Shown here: positions 17,485-25,955 of the stretch, piece after piece
Numbering within the stretch: position 1 is the stretch's first letter
Layout: each line of letters opens with the position of its first letter
Translations under genes and position numbers: made by a program
The notes under the pieces: generated by a model
Told to the model about the DNA's origin: nothing
The model's database searches: none
What the model saw: only the letters and a program-made list of their open reading frames with translations
Assembly: GCA_902514755.1 (NCBI GenBank)
Contig: CABXRY010000012.1
Coordinates: 1-32,466, forward strand
Source of the DNA: an uncultured Pelagibacteraceae bacterium
Lineage (GTDB): Bacteria; Pseudomonadota; Alphaproteobacteria; Pelagibacterales; Pelagibacteraceae
Length of the DNA stretch: 32,466 nt
Direction of reading: 5' to 3'

Positions 17485-18233
17485 TGATCAAAAACACAAA
17501 AGTTAATGCTGCGATATTAATCATAGGTAATGAAATTCTTTCTGGCAGAACCCAAGACACTAATACCTCAACTTTAGCAACTTGGCTTAATTCAATTGGA
17601 GTAAAAGTTCAGGAAGTAAGAGTGATTCCAGATATTGAAAAAACAATTGTAAATACTTTAAATGTTTTAAGAAAAGAAAATGATTATGTTTTTACAACTG
17701 GGGGCATAGGACCAACACATGATGACATAACGGCAGAATCTGTTTCAAAAGCATTCGGTTTAAAATATGAAATTCACAAAGAAGGTTATAAAATTTTAGA
17801 AGCTTATTATAAACCAGGTGAATTTAATGAAGGTAGACAAAAAATGATATGGATGCCTGAGAACGCTGAATTAATCTTAAACCCAACAAGTGGTGCACCT
17901 GGATTTAGTGTGGATAATGTATTTTGTCTGCCTGGTGTTCCATCAATTATGAAATCAATGTTAGGTGGATTAAAAAACAAGATAGTGGGTGGGGAACCTA
18001 TTTTAAGTCAAACAATTAGTTTAAAAACTGTTGAAAGTGAAATAGCAAATTCTTTAACTGAAGTTCAAGATAATAATAAAGATGTTGAAATTGGAAGCTA
18101 CCCTTTTTTTCATGCAGGAAAATTAGGAGTTTCTATCGTTCTACGGTCTGAAAATCAATCCAGAATTGATGAATGCAATTTACAGATTTTAAATTTTGTA
18201 AATAAAAAAAACATTGAAATTGTAGATCGTTAA
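17484..18233 (+). CDS. CinA-type molybdopterin-binding domain protein
   Basis: A 249-residue protein carrying the MoCF_biosynth/CinA N-terminal domain: AAILIIGNEILSGRTQDTN, FTTGGIGPTHDDITAESVSKAFG and CLPGVPSIMKSM, all hallmarks of the domain. It has no C-terminal CinA amidase (PncC) domain, so it is not full-length CinA; in full-length relatives the N-terminal part acts as an ADP-ribose/CoA pyrophosphatase. That activity is only a possibility here. It begins close to the divergent sfsA start, and its stop is immediately followed by the next ATG (no gap). Confidence 0.85.
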   Translation: MIKNTKVNAAILIIGNEILSGRTQDTNTSTLATWLNSIGVKVQEVRVIPDIEKTIVNTLNVLRKENDYVFTTGGIGPTHDDITAESVSKAFGLKYEIHKEGYKILEAYYKPGEFNEGRQKMIWMPENAELILNPTSGAPGFSVDNVFCLPGVPSIMKSMLGGLKNKIVGGEPILSQTISLKTVESEIANSLTEVQDNNKDVEIGSYPFFHAGKLGVSIVLRSENQSRIDECNLQILNFVNKKNIEIVDR

Positions 18234-18638
18234 ATGCTTTATTTTGCTTATGGAAGTAATTTACATCATTTTCAAATGAAACGCAGATGCAAAGATAGTA
18301 TTTTTTTAAAAAAGATTAATCTCAAAGATTTTAGATTAACATTTAGAAGCAAATATAGAGCTGCAGATATTGAGCCAAAGAAAAATTCTATTGTACCTGG
18401 TGGATTGTTTGAAATTTCAAAAAGTGATGAAAAAAAATTAGATCTTTATGAAGATTATCCAATTTTATATAAAAAATATTATTTTAGTTACTACGGAAAA
18501 AAAGTAATGACTTACACAATGGTTAAAAAATCTTCTTTTAAATTTCCAACAGAACGGTATCTCAATGTTATAAAACGTGGATATAAAGATTGTGGGCTTG
18601 ATAAAAGATTTCTTAATCGAGGATTAAAATATAGTTAA
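18234..18638 (+). CDS. Gamma-glutamylcyclotransferase-like (AIG2/GGCT fold) protein
   Basis: A 134-residue GGCT-fold protein. The substrate loop YFAYGSNL lies at residues 3-10, and the LDLYEDYPILY segment supplies the usual catalytic-type Glu. The family cyclises gamma-glutamyl groups to 5-oxoproline or acts on related gamma-glutamyl amines; the real substrate cannot be told. Zero-gap placement after the CinA-type gene and a 5-bp gap to the hydrolase suggest one transcript. The C-terminus (GYKDCGLDKRFLNRGL) is similar to that of GGCT enzymes that end with a short helix. Confidence 0.75.
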   Translation: MLYFAYGSNLHHFQMKRRCKDSIFLKKINLKDFRLTFRSKYRAADIEPKKNSIVPGGLFEISKSDEKKLDLYEDYPILYKKYYFSYYGKKVMTYTMVKKSSFKFPTERYLNVIKRGYKDCGLDKRFLNRGLKYS

Positions 18639-18643
18639 ACAAA

Positions 18644-19453
18644 ATGATTAAAAAGAATTTTATATTATCAATTCTTTTTATTATGTTAATTAATTTTGTT
18701 AATGCCAATGAAAATAATTCTAATGGATACAAGGTAAAAAAACGTTTTACATCTAGTATTTTTCTTCAAAGTAAAAAACAAAAAAATTCTACAATAATTC
18801 TCTCTCATGGTAGTGGTGGAGTTTGGAAGCATATTTCTATGTGGAAAGATCGTTTATTTAAACAAGGTTATAATGTTGTAATAATTGATCATCATACAGA
18901 AAAAGGAATTCAACCACATGTTGGAAGAAGAAATTATACTGATTTTCCAGAAGAAAGAGTTAAGGATCTTTTAAAATTATCGCGCTGGATTAAAAAAAAG
19001 AAATGGAATAAGGATAAAATAGGCGTAATTGGCTTTAGTTATGGTGGTGCAGGAACGAATTTATTAGCGAACAATCTTGAATTAAGCATTCTAAAGGATT
19101 TTAAAAAAAAAGACAAAAAACTATTTGGAGCAATTGTATCTTATTATCCTGGATGTGGATTAGCTGGAGGTTCAATACCTCATAATTCATATGTCCCAAT
19201 TTTAATCCATATTGCTGAAAAAGATGAACTGGTTATTCCTTATTTAAATTGTATAGAACCAATAAATAATCCAAATTTAATTTTATATAAATATCCAGAA
19301 GCACAACATTCGTTTGATGTAGATATACCTGGATTTAAATATGAAGGAATTATTTTAGCCACAGGAAGAAAGTTTACAAATATAGGACATGATGAATCAA
19401 GAGTGTTAAGTATAAAAAGAACCCTTAAATTTTTAAAAGAACATTTAGACTGA
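18644..19453 (+). CDS. Exported alpha/beta hydrolase (dienelactone hydrolase-like)
   Basis: A 269-residue protein with an N-terminal signal peptide (FILSILFIMLINFVNA, cleavage near residue 21), so it probably works in the periplasm. Alpha/beta-hydrolase features: ILSHGSGGVWKH (oxyanion region), nucleophile elbow GFSYGGAG, acid Asp in HIAEKDELV, and catalytic His in AQHSFDVD. This resembles dienelactone hydrolase-type enzymes; the ester or lactone substrate is unknown. Its stop is 1 bp before the start of the dehydrogenase gene, suggesting linked function. Confidence 0.75.
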   Translation: MIKKNFILSILFIMLINFVNANENNSNGYKVKKRFTSSIFLQSKKQKNSTIILSHGSGGVWKHISMWKDRLFKQGYNVVIIDHHTEKGIQPHVGRRNYTDFPEERVKDLLKLSRWIKKKKWNKDKIGVIGFSYGGAGTNLLANNLELSILKDFKKKDKKLFGAIVSYYPGCGLAGGSIPHNSYVPILIHIAEKDELVIPYLNCIEPINNPNLILYKYPEAQHSFDVDIPGFKYEGIILATGRKFTNIGHDESRVLSIKRTLKFLKEHLD

Positions 19454-19454
19454 A

Positions 19455-20750
19455 ATGTTTTTACACACTAAACTAGAAAATAGAAAAGAACCTATTAGAA
19501 TAGCTTTTATTGGATGTGGAAAATTCGTGAGCATGTTTCTAGCTCAATACAATCATTTAGATAAAATTCAAATTGATAGCATAGTTGATTTGAATACAGA
19601 TAGGGCAAAGAAAAATTGTAAGAATAGCGGTATTAAATCTTCTTCAATAGATAAAATAAATTTTACAAATTCCTTGGATGATATTTTAGATAGAAATATT
19701 GAAATTTTTATTGAAGCAACTGGCAATCCAATTATTGGAACTGTTCATGCTGTAAAGATAATCAAAAATAAGAAAAATTTAATTTTGGTTAATGTTGAAG
19801 CAGATATTACTTGTGGCAAATATCTGTCAGATCTAGCAAAAGAAAATAATGTAATCTGCTCTATGGCTTATGGCGATCAGCCGTCATTAATATTAGAGCA
19901 AATTGAATGGGCAAGGTTAAATGGTTTTTCTGTAGTATGTGCTGGAAAAGGTACAAAATATCACCCCACTTTTGAATACTCTACACCTGATACAGTATGG
20001 GATTATTATGGTTTGACTAAAGAAAGGGCTGAAATTGAATCTGGCATGAATCCTAAAATGTTTAATAGTTTTTTATGTGGTGATAAGTCAGCTATTGAAA
20101 TGTGTGCTGTAAGTAATGCAGCCAATCTAAAGTGTCCAGAAAATGGATTAACCTTTCCACCAATAGGTGTTTATGATATTGCAAAAAAAATGATACCAAA
20201 GTCTGATGGTGGATTACTAGACTTTGAAGGTCAAGTTGAGGTTATATCAAGTATTGATTTTGATAAAAAAAATATTCCAAATGATTTAAGATGGGGAGTT
20301 TACATTGTAATTAAAGCACAAAATGAATATGTAAAAAATTGTTTTAAAGATTATGGAATGGTCACAGATAAATCTGGAAATTATTCAGCTATTTGGAGAC
20401 CTTATCATTATATAGGTTTAGAACTTGCCCAATCTATTTATTCAATTGCTCTAGATAATAGGGCAACAGGATATACAAAAAATTATAATGCTGATGTTGC
20501 AAGTTATGCAAAAAAGGATTTAAAAAAAGGTGATAAGCTTGATGGTGAAGGAGGTTTTTGTGCAAGAGGTCGACTAGTGACATCTGAAAAATCAAAAAGA
20601 GAAAAAATTTTACCACTAGGTCTTACAGATAATGCAATTTTAATAAGAGATATTAATAAAGATGATATTATAAAATTAGATGATGTTGATTTAAACCTTC
20701 CTGAAGATATTGTTAAAGCAAGAGAATATCAGTATAATACATTGAAATAA
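19455..20750 (+). CDS. NAD(P)-dependent dehydrogenase with SAF domain (homoserine dehydrogenase-like)
   Basis: A 431-residue two-domain protein. The N-terminal Rossmann fold has IAFIGCGKFVSMFL (dinucleotide-binding loop) and EIFIEATGNP. The middle part resembles the predicted homoserine-dehydrogenase group with a C-terminal SAF domain, here ~355-431 (GFCARGRLV...ILPLGLTDNAILIRDI). This group is found in catabolic loci for sugar acids and related compounds, not in threonine synthesis. The substrate is not known. It overlaps the next small gene by 1 bp (TAATG). Confidence 0.75.
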   Translation: MFLHTKLENRKEPIRIAFIGCGKFVSMFLAQYNHLDKIQIDSIVDLNTDRAKKNCKNSGIKSSSIDKINFTNSLDDILDRNIEIFIEATGNPIIGTVHAVKIIKNKKNLILVNVEADITCGKYLSDLAKENNVICSMAYGDQPSLILEQIEWARLNGFSVVCAGKGTKYHPTFEYSTPDTVWDYYGLTKERAEIESGMNPKMFNSFLCGDKSAIEMCAVSNAANLKCPENGLTFPPIGVYDIAKKMIPKSDGGLLDFEGQVEVISSIDFDKKNIPNDLRWGVYIVIKAQNEYVKNCFKDYGMVTDKSGNYSAIWRPYHYIGLELAQSIYSIALDNRATGYTKNYNADVASYAKKDLKKGDKLDGEGGFCARGRLVTSEKSKREKILPLGLTDNAILIRDINKDDIIKLDDVDLNLPEDIVKAREYQYNTLK

Positions 20751-21022
20751 TGACTTTAGTAAATGATAAAATAAAAATGATCAGTTGTTCAGACTTCAGA
20801 CTGTTCTTAAAAAAGATGATTAAAGATAAGATAGAAAAACAATGGTCAGAAAGTTTTGTTGAAAATTTAAATTTTGTAATGGTTTCAAGAAATACAATTA
20901 AAAGAAGATATGAGGATAAAGGAATAGATCTTATTAAACTTTTAAATGATGTTAGTTATTATAAGCATGTAAAAAAAAGGGTAAATTCTAGAGGAAATTT
21001 AGAATTTCAATTTAAACAATAA
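20750..21022 (+). CDS. Conserved-looking small protein, function unknown
   Basis: A 90-residue, basic, helix-rich soluble protein with one Cys, which I do not recognise. It starts with an ATG overlapping the dehydrogenase stop by 1 bp, good evidence that it is translated. There is no signal peptide and no membrane segment. An 82-bp gap then separates it from the tartrate-dehydrogenase-like gene, so it is probably the last gene of the upstream transcript. Confidence 0.6.
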   Translation: MTLVNDKIKMISCSDFRLFLKKMIKDKIEKQWSESFVENLNFVMVSRNTIKRRYEDKGIDLIKLLNDVSYYKHVKKRVNSRGNLEFQFKQ

Positions 21023-21104
21023 AGCAAGTAATCTCTTCAATAAATTTTGTCTCAATTATCTTTAAATAGTTCATATTTTATAAAGTTAAGTTATAAACAA
21101 ATTT

Positions 21105-22169
21105 ATGAAAACATATAACATTGCATCTATAGCTGGAGACGGAATAGGGACAGAGGTTGTTCCAGAAGCTCATAAAGTTTTAAAAAAAATATCAGAACAA
21201 CATCAATTTAAATTAGTAATTGATGAGTTTGATTTTGCATCATGTGATTACTATGAAAAATATGGAAAAATGATGCCCGATAACTGGAAAAAAAAAATTG
21301 AAAAACATGATGCTATTTTTTTTGGCGCTGTTGGAATGCCTGATAGATATCCTGATCATATAACTTTATGGGGCTCATTATTAAAGTTTAGAAGAGAATT
21401 TGATCAATACATTAATTTAAGACCGGTAAAATTGTTTCCTGGTGTTAAATCACCACTAGCAGATAAAAAACCTGGTGATATTGATATGGTTATTATTAGA
21501 GAAAATACAGAGGGAGAATACTCGTCAGTTGGTGGAAGAATGTTTGAGGGAACCGAAAGGGAAATGGCTCTTCAGGAAACAATTATGTCTAAGCATGGAA
21601 TTGATAGAGTACAAAAATTTGCTTTTGAACTAGCTAAATCTAGAAAAAGAAAAAAACTTACTAGTGCCACAAAATCAAATGGGATTTCAATTACAATGCC
21701 ATACTGGGATGAGAGATTTAATGAAAATAAAAAAGATTATTCAGATATAAAAACTGATCAATTTCATATTGATATTCTGGTCGCTCGATTTGTTTTAAAT
21801 CCTGAATGGTTTGATGTTGTTGTGGCTTCTAATTTATTTGGAGATATTTTGTCAGACTTAGGTCCAGCCTGCACTGGAACCATTGGTATTGCGCCATCTG
21901 GAAATATAAATCCTGAAAAAAAATTTCCATCATTGTTTGAACCAGTGCATGGCTCTGCTCCTGATATTGCAGGAAAAGGTATTGCTAATCCAATTGGACA
22001 AATTTGGTCTGGAGCATTGATGTTAGATTATTTAGGTGAAAAAGAAGCTGCAAATTCCATTATGATATCAATTGAAAAAACTTTATTTGATAAAAAGAAT
22101 AGAACAAAAGATTTAAATGGAGAAAGTAACACTATTCAGTGTGCTCAAGCAGTATTAGATAATTTGTAA
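21105..22169 (+). CDS. Tartrate/D-malate dehydrogenase-like beta-decarboxylating dehydrogenase
   Basis: A member of the isopropylmalate/isocitrate dehydrogenase superfamily, 354 residues. Seen: IAGDGIGTEVVPEA at the N-terminus, LRPVKLFPGVKSPL, the substrate block IIRENTEGEYSSVGGR, the metal-binding VVVASNLFGDILSDLG, and PVHGSAPDIAGKGIANP. The early MPDRYPDHITLWG segment is characteristic of the tartrate dehydrogenase/D-malate dehydrogenase (TtuC/DmlA) branch rather than LeuB. It likely oxidises and decarboxylates D-malate, tartrate or a close analogue with NAD+ and Mn2+/Mg2+. A dioxygenase gene follows 6 bp later. Confidence 0.88.
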   Translation: MKTYNIASIAGDGIGTEVVPEAHKVLKKISEQHQFKLVIDEFDFASCDYYEKYGKMMPDNWKKKIEKHDAIFFGAVGMPDRYPDHITLWGSLLKFRREFDQYINLRPVKLFPGVKSPLADKKPGDIDMVIIRENTEGEYSSVGGRMFEGTEREMALQETIMSKHGIDRVQKFAFELAKSRKRKKLTSATKSNGISITMPYWDERFNENKKDYSDIKTDQFHIDILVARFVLNPEWFDVVVASNLFGDILSDLGPACTGTIGIAPSGNINPEKKFPSLFEPVHGSAPDIAGKGIANPIGQIWSGALMLDYLGEKEAANSIMISIEKTLFDKKNRTKDLNGESNTIQCAQAVLDNL

Positions 22170-22175
22170 ATAACA

Positions 22176-22967
22176 ATGATTAAAATTATTCCAAATAAAA
22201 AAGACATTGGAGCTGAGATAGAATGTGATTTAAAGAAAATCTCAAATCAAGATTTAAAAAAGATAAAACAAGCTCTTTATAAATATGGTGTAATTTTTTT
22301 TAGAAAACAAATTTTAACATCAAGTTCTTACATTAAGTTTGCTAAAAATTTTGGGAAATTAGCAAAATATCCAAGATTAAAAGGTCTAAATAAAAAATAT
22401 CCTCAAATTACAGTTGTACAACGAAAAGCCACCGATAAAGGACCTAGTTTTGGTGAACAGTTTCACACAGACTCTATTTATACAAAAAAACCTCCAAGAT
22501 TTACGATGTTGTTATCAAAACTTGTTCCTAAAAAAGGTTTAGCTAATACAGAGTTTTGCTCTCAATATTTAGCTTACAAACAATTGCCAACTAAAATTAA
22601 GAAGAAATTAAAATTATCCAAAGGTATTTATTCATCTGAAGGTCCAATATCAATTACTACCCAAGAAAGAGTAAAGGAAAAAGGTAGAAAAATTAAAGAA
22701 TTAATTTCTACTCATAAATTTTTAAAAAGAATAAATAAAAATTATGCAATTTATTGTAGCCCAGGTCATTTAATAGATTTTAAACCAAAAATAAAAAATC
22801 AATCAAAAGTAAAGAAATTATTACTAAATCATCAAGTTAAGAAAAAATTTCAATATTCATTAGAATGGGAAAAAAACCAACTAGCTATTTGGGACAATAG
22901 ATCTATGCTTCATCAAGCAACACCATTTAAAGGTAATAGAGTAATGCATAGAATTACAATACATTAA
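22176..22967 (+). CDS. TauD/TfdA-family Fe(II)/2-oxoglutarate dioxygenase
   Basis: A 263-residue double-stranded beta-helix dioxygenase. The facial triad is readable: His97 and Asp99 in FHTDSIY and His246 in MLHQATPF. Arg259 near the C-terminus is placed to bind 2-oxoglutarate. Members hydroxylate or cleave taurine, aryloxyacetates and other small organic acids; the substrate here is not deducible. It sits 6 bp after the tartrate-dehydrogenase-like gene, so the two probably act on the same pathway. The protein is highly Lys-rich, as expected from AT bias. It converges on the GH13 gene, with 31 bp between stops. Confidence 0.85.
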   Translation: MIKIIPNKKDIGAEIECDLKKISNQDLKKIKQALYKYGVIFFRKQILTSSSYIKFAKNFGKLAKYPRLKGLNKKYPQITVVQRKATDKGPSFGEQFHTDSIYTKKPPRFTMLLSKLVPKKGLANTEFCSQYLAYKQLPTKIKKKLKLSKGIYSSEGPISITTQERVKEKGRKIKELISTHKFLKRINKNYAIYCSPGHLIDFKPKIKNQSKVKKLLLNHQVKKKFQYSLEWEKNQLAIWDNRSMLHQATPFKGNRVMHRITIH

Positions 22968-22998
22968 TATTTTATAATCAATTTTGTTAGATTAAGAA

Positions 22999-24726
22999 TT
23001 ATCTACTAGATAACCAAACAGTCTCGAATGGTTTAAGTTTGATCATTTTATTTGAAATATGATTATTGTTAGAAGAAAGTAAATTTTTCCATGTTAAAAA
23101 TTTTTGATTTATTTTTGTAATTTGAATTTTAGAAGATAAATTAGTTATACATAGGATAGATTGTTTCTTATCAACGCTTTGTCTTTTAAAACAAAATATT
23201 TTTTTACCCATATTGACACTAGATCTTATCCCATTAGGATGAAAGGCCTTTTGTTTTCTTCTTATTTCCAATAAGTTAGTAATATTTTTATAAAAAATAC
23301 TCTGTTTTGATTTTGAGTTTTTAAGTTTTTCAGTGATATTTTTATGGTTCCACCTGTATCTATTTAAATCTCTATTATTTCCAGTGATTATATACTTAGC
23401 CTCATCATTAGATGTTCCAAATAATGAATTAAAATATATTGCTGGTACTCCTTCGAAAGAAATCATAATTGAGTGAGCAGAAATAAATCTTTCTAGAAAA
23501 AACTTACCTTTTGGGTCATAGTCTGATTTTTTTAAAGCATCAAAAATTGTAATATTTGCCTCATAAACTTTTTTCGATTTATTCTGAACTTTTCTATATG
23601 AGAATTTTGAGCCATTTTTTTTTAATCTTTTAAGAAATTTATCTTTATTGTTTTTATTGATAATACCTTCAACTGGTCTCATCCCAATGCCATCATGTGA
23701 AGCAATAAAATTTAGATAACTATTTCCTTTTTTTGTTTGTGGTAATTTTTTATTCCAACTGTTGAGGTGTGAGCTATTTTCAAATAAAAAACTATAAATT
23801 AACAAGGGAGGTAAAGAAAAGTTATAAATCCAATTAGCTTCATCTGCATTGCCAAAATAACTTATATTTTCTTTTTCTGGTAAATTAGTTTCTGTAACAA
23901 TAATGCTTTCAATATTTAGTAGATTACAAATCAATCTAAAAAGCTTTATTATTTCATGTGTTTCTTTTAAATTTATACATTTAGTACCGCTCTCTTTCCA
24001 AAGATATGCAATTGCATCTAATCTAAAGATTGTTACCCCATGATTTATAAGATTAATCATAATCTTTATGAATCTTAATAAAACTGCTGGATTTTTAAAA
24101 TTCATATCCAATTGATCTGGACTAAAAGTTCTCCACAAATACTCTGGTTGTTTAAAGATATCAATTTTTTTAAGCAATTGATGATCTCTTGGTCTAATTA
24201 CTTTTGATATATCAAAATTAGAATCAACCTTTATAAAATAATCTTTTCCAGGCTTTTTACTTTTGAGAAAATTTTTGAACCAAAGACCTCTCGCAGATGA
24301 ATGATTGATTACTATATCTGCCATCACATCATTTTTTTTTGAAAATTTTGTTATGTCTGACCAATTACCAAGTCTACTATCAATCTTGTAATGATCTTTT
24401 ACCGCAAAACCACTGTCACTACTTGAAGGGTAAAAAGGTAAAAAGTGTACTGTATCAAAAAATTTATTTAATTTTTTTTGAAAAAAACTTTGAAAATTTT
24501 TTAATAAATGTTTTTGTGAGCTGGAAAAAACACTATCTCCATAACAAATTAATATTGAAGTTTTTTCTGAAATTAATTTTTTTTTTTTATTTTTTTTTTT
24601 ATTAAATTGATTAATTATTTTTATTATTGCTTCATAACAATTACTAATTTCAATTTCGGATACTTGGTTCTTGTATATACTTTTAAGCTTAAATTTAATT
24701 TTTTTTTGATCTATTAGAGATAACAT
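22999..24726 (-). CDS. GH13 sucrose-phosphorylase-type enzyme, likely glucosylglycerate phosphorylase
   Basis: A 575-residue GH13 enzyme of the sucrose phosphorylase type (subfamily 18). The catalytic set is intact: nucleophile Asp237 in FRLDAIAYLWK, acid/base Glu279 in IIVTETNLP, and transition-state Asp345 in FIASHDGIG; DIVINHSS (137-144) is conserved region I. The RLDAIAYLWK, TETN and ASHDGIG wording fits the branch that includes glucosylglycerate phosphorylases (such as E. coli YcjM) better than true sucrose phosphorylase. Expected reaction: glucosylglycerate + Pi to glucose-1-phosphate + glycerate. The context, 1 bp overlap with a GT81-type synthase gene, supports this. The coding strand has A-runs of 11 and 12 near codons 42-50 that encode a Lys-rich stretch. 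Confidence 0.8.
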   Translation of the reverse strand: MLSLIDQKKIKFKLKSIYKNQVSEIEISNCYEAIIKIINQFNKKKNKKKKLISEKTSILICYGDSVFSSSQKHLLKNFQSFFQKKLNKFFDTVHFLPFYPSSSDSGFAVKDHYKIDSRLGNWSDITKFSKKNDVMADIVINHSSARGLWFKNFLKSKKPGKDYFIKVDSNFDISKVIRPRDHQLLKKIDIFKQPEYLWRTFSPDQLDMNFKNPAVLLRFIKIMINLINHGVTIFRLDAIAYLWKESGTKCINLKETHEIIKLFRLICNLLNIESIIVTETNLPEKENISYFGNADEANWIYNFSLPPLLIYSFLFENSSHLNSWNKKLPQTKKGNSYLNFIASHDGIGMRPVEGIINKNNKDKFLKRLKKNGSKFSYRKVQNKSKKVYEANITIFDALKKSDYDPKGKFFLERFISAHSIMISFEGVPAIYFNSLFGTSNDEAKYIITGNNRDLNRYRWNHKNITEKLKNSKSKQSIFYKNITNLLEIRRKQKAFHPNGIRSSVNMGKKIFCFKRQSVDKKQSILCITNLSSKIQITKINQKFLTWKNLLSSNNNHISNKMIKLKPFETVWLSSR

Positions 24727-25946
24727 TAACTATATTTTTTGTTATCATCATTGACTGTTTTTTCTAATCTATTCAGAAAGTCTGGAATTGCGCTTTTTAC
24801 TCTACTCCAAGTTGGTATAAAAGGAGTATCCATCGGATTTAGAATAAAAGCTTCCCCAGCTTTCATTATATTCATTGCAAACAATTCGACCGCCTTCTCC
24901 TCTGTATGAGAGTCAAATTTGAGACCATTCATATCAGCATCACTTCTATATATATCGATAAGATCTAAAGCAGATCTGTAATAGGTTGCTTTTAAAGATC
25001 TAAATTTTTCTCTACTAAATGAATTTCCTTGAGTTGCTAATTTTTTAATAAATGTTTTTATTATATCTATAGACATTCTTGACAAACCTTTAGTCTCATC
25101 ATCATGAGATAAAACTTGGTGCTTATGATCATAAGTATCAGCTAGATCAACTTGACATATATTTTGAGGAGAAAAACTTCGTTGCATTTCAGATAAAATT
25201 CCTACTTCAATACCCCAATCTGAAGAAATTCTTAGTTCAGGTAAAACGTTACGCCTAAATGAAAACTCACCTGCTAATGGGTATTTAAATGATTTCATAA
25301 ATTCCAAGTAATCACTTTTTCCTATAGTCTTTTCAAGGGCTGTTAATAAAGGAAAAACAAGAAGTCGTGCAACGCGTCCATTCATTTTTTCATTCGCTAC
25401 TCTTGGATAATACCCTTTACAAAATTCAAAATTAAAAAGAGGATTTACAACTGGATAAAAAAGTTTAGCCAGCATTCTTCTATCGTAAGTTTTTATATCA
25501 CAATCGTGAAGAGCAACAGAACGAGCAGTATTTCTAGCTATAGACATTCCAAGACAATACCAAACATTTCTTCCCTTCCCGAGTTCGCCAGGAGCAAGAT
25601 TTTTTTTCTTCAACTCTTTATCTAGACTTTTTAACCTTGGACCATCATTCCATAGAATTGAAAAAGGAGATTTTAATTTTTTAAAAAACTTCCAGGCTTT
25701 TTTTGCTTGATTTTCATTTGCTCTATCAAGACCTACGATTATATGGTCTAAATAATTGGTCTTACTTATTTCTTCAACTATCTTTGGTAATGCTGTACCT
25801 TCTAGTTCAGAGTAAAGACATGGTAAAATTAATTCCATCTTTCTTTCTTTTGAAAATTTTGATAATTCGTTTTCAATGACTGACGTAGACTTTGTGCCAA
25901 AGTCATGTAATGTTGAAATTACACCGTTTTGTGAAAAATCACCCAT
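24726..25946 (-). CDS. gpgS: Glucosyl-3-phosphoglycerate synthase-like glycosyltransferase (GT81)
   Basis: A GT-A glycosyltransferase of 406 residues. It has no signal peptide. Seen: LPCLYSELEGTALPKIVEEI (nucleotide-sugar strand), GELGKGRNVWYCLG (~121-133, the GKG donor-site loop of GpgS) and a DxD-type metal motif Asp148-Cys-Asp150 in LHDCDIKTYDRR. The C-terminal half (KSFKYPLAGEFSFRR, SSDWGIEVGIL, YDHKHQVL) matches the pattern of GpgS/GT81 enzymes, which transfer glucose from an NDP-glucose to 3-phosphoglycerate. The HAD phosphatase lies upstream and the phosphorylase downstream. Glucose versus mannose as donor is inferred from family resemblance. Confidence 0.8.
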   Translation of the reverse strand: MGDFSQNGVISTLHDFGTKSTSVIENELSKFSKERKMELILPCLYSELEGTALPKIVEEISKTNYLDHIIVGLDRANENQAKKAWKFFKKLKSPFSILWNDGPRLKSLDKELKKKNLAPGELGKGRNVWYCLGMSIARNTARSVALHDCDIKTYDRRMLAKLFYPVVNPLFNFEFCKGYYPRVANEKMNGRVARLLVFPLLTALEKTIGKSDYLEFMKSFKYPLAGEFSFRRNVLPELRISSDWGIEVGILSEMQRSFSPQNICQVDLADTYDHKHQVLSHDDETKGLSRMSIDIIKTFIKKLATQGNSFSREKFRSLKATYYRSALDLIDIYRSDADMNGLKFDSHTEEKAVELFAMNIMKAGEAFILNPMDTPFIPTWSRVKSAIPDFLNRLEKTVNDDNKKYS

Positions 25947-25955
25947 AACCAGTTT

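Noticed and set aside
21023-21104. Promoter for the tartrate-dehydrogenase-like gene
   Set aside because: TTGTCT and several TATA-like boxes are present, but no pair has both good matches and 16-18 nt spacing.
22999-23013. Hairpin TTATCT-ACT-AGATAA at the 3' end of the GH13 gene
   Set aside because: Only 6 bp and no following T-run in either direction; it lies within the last codons and stop of the gene.
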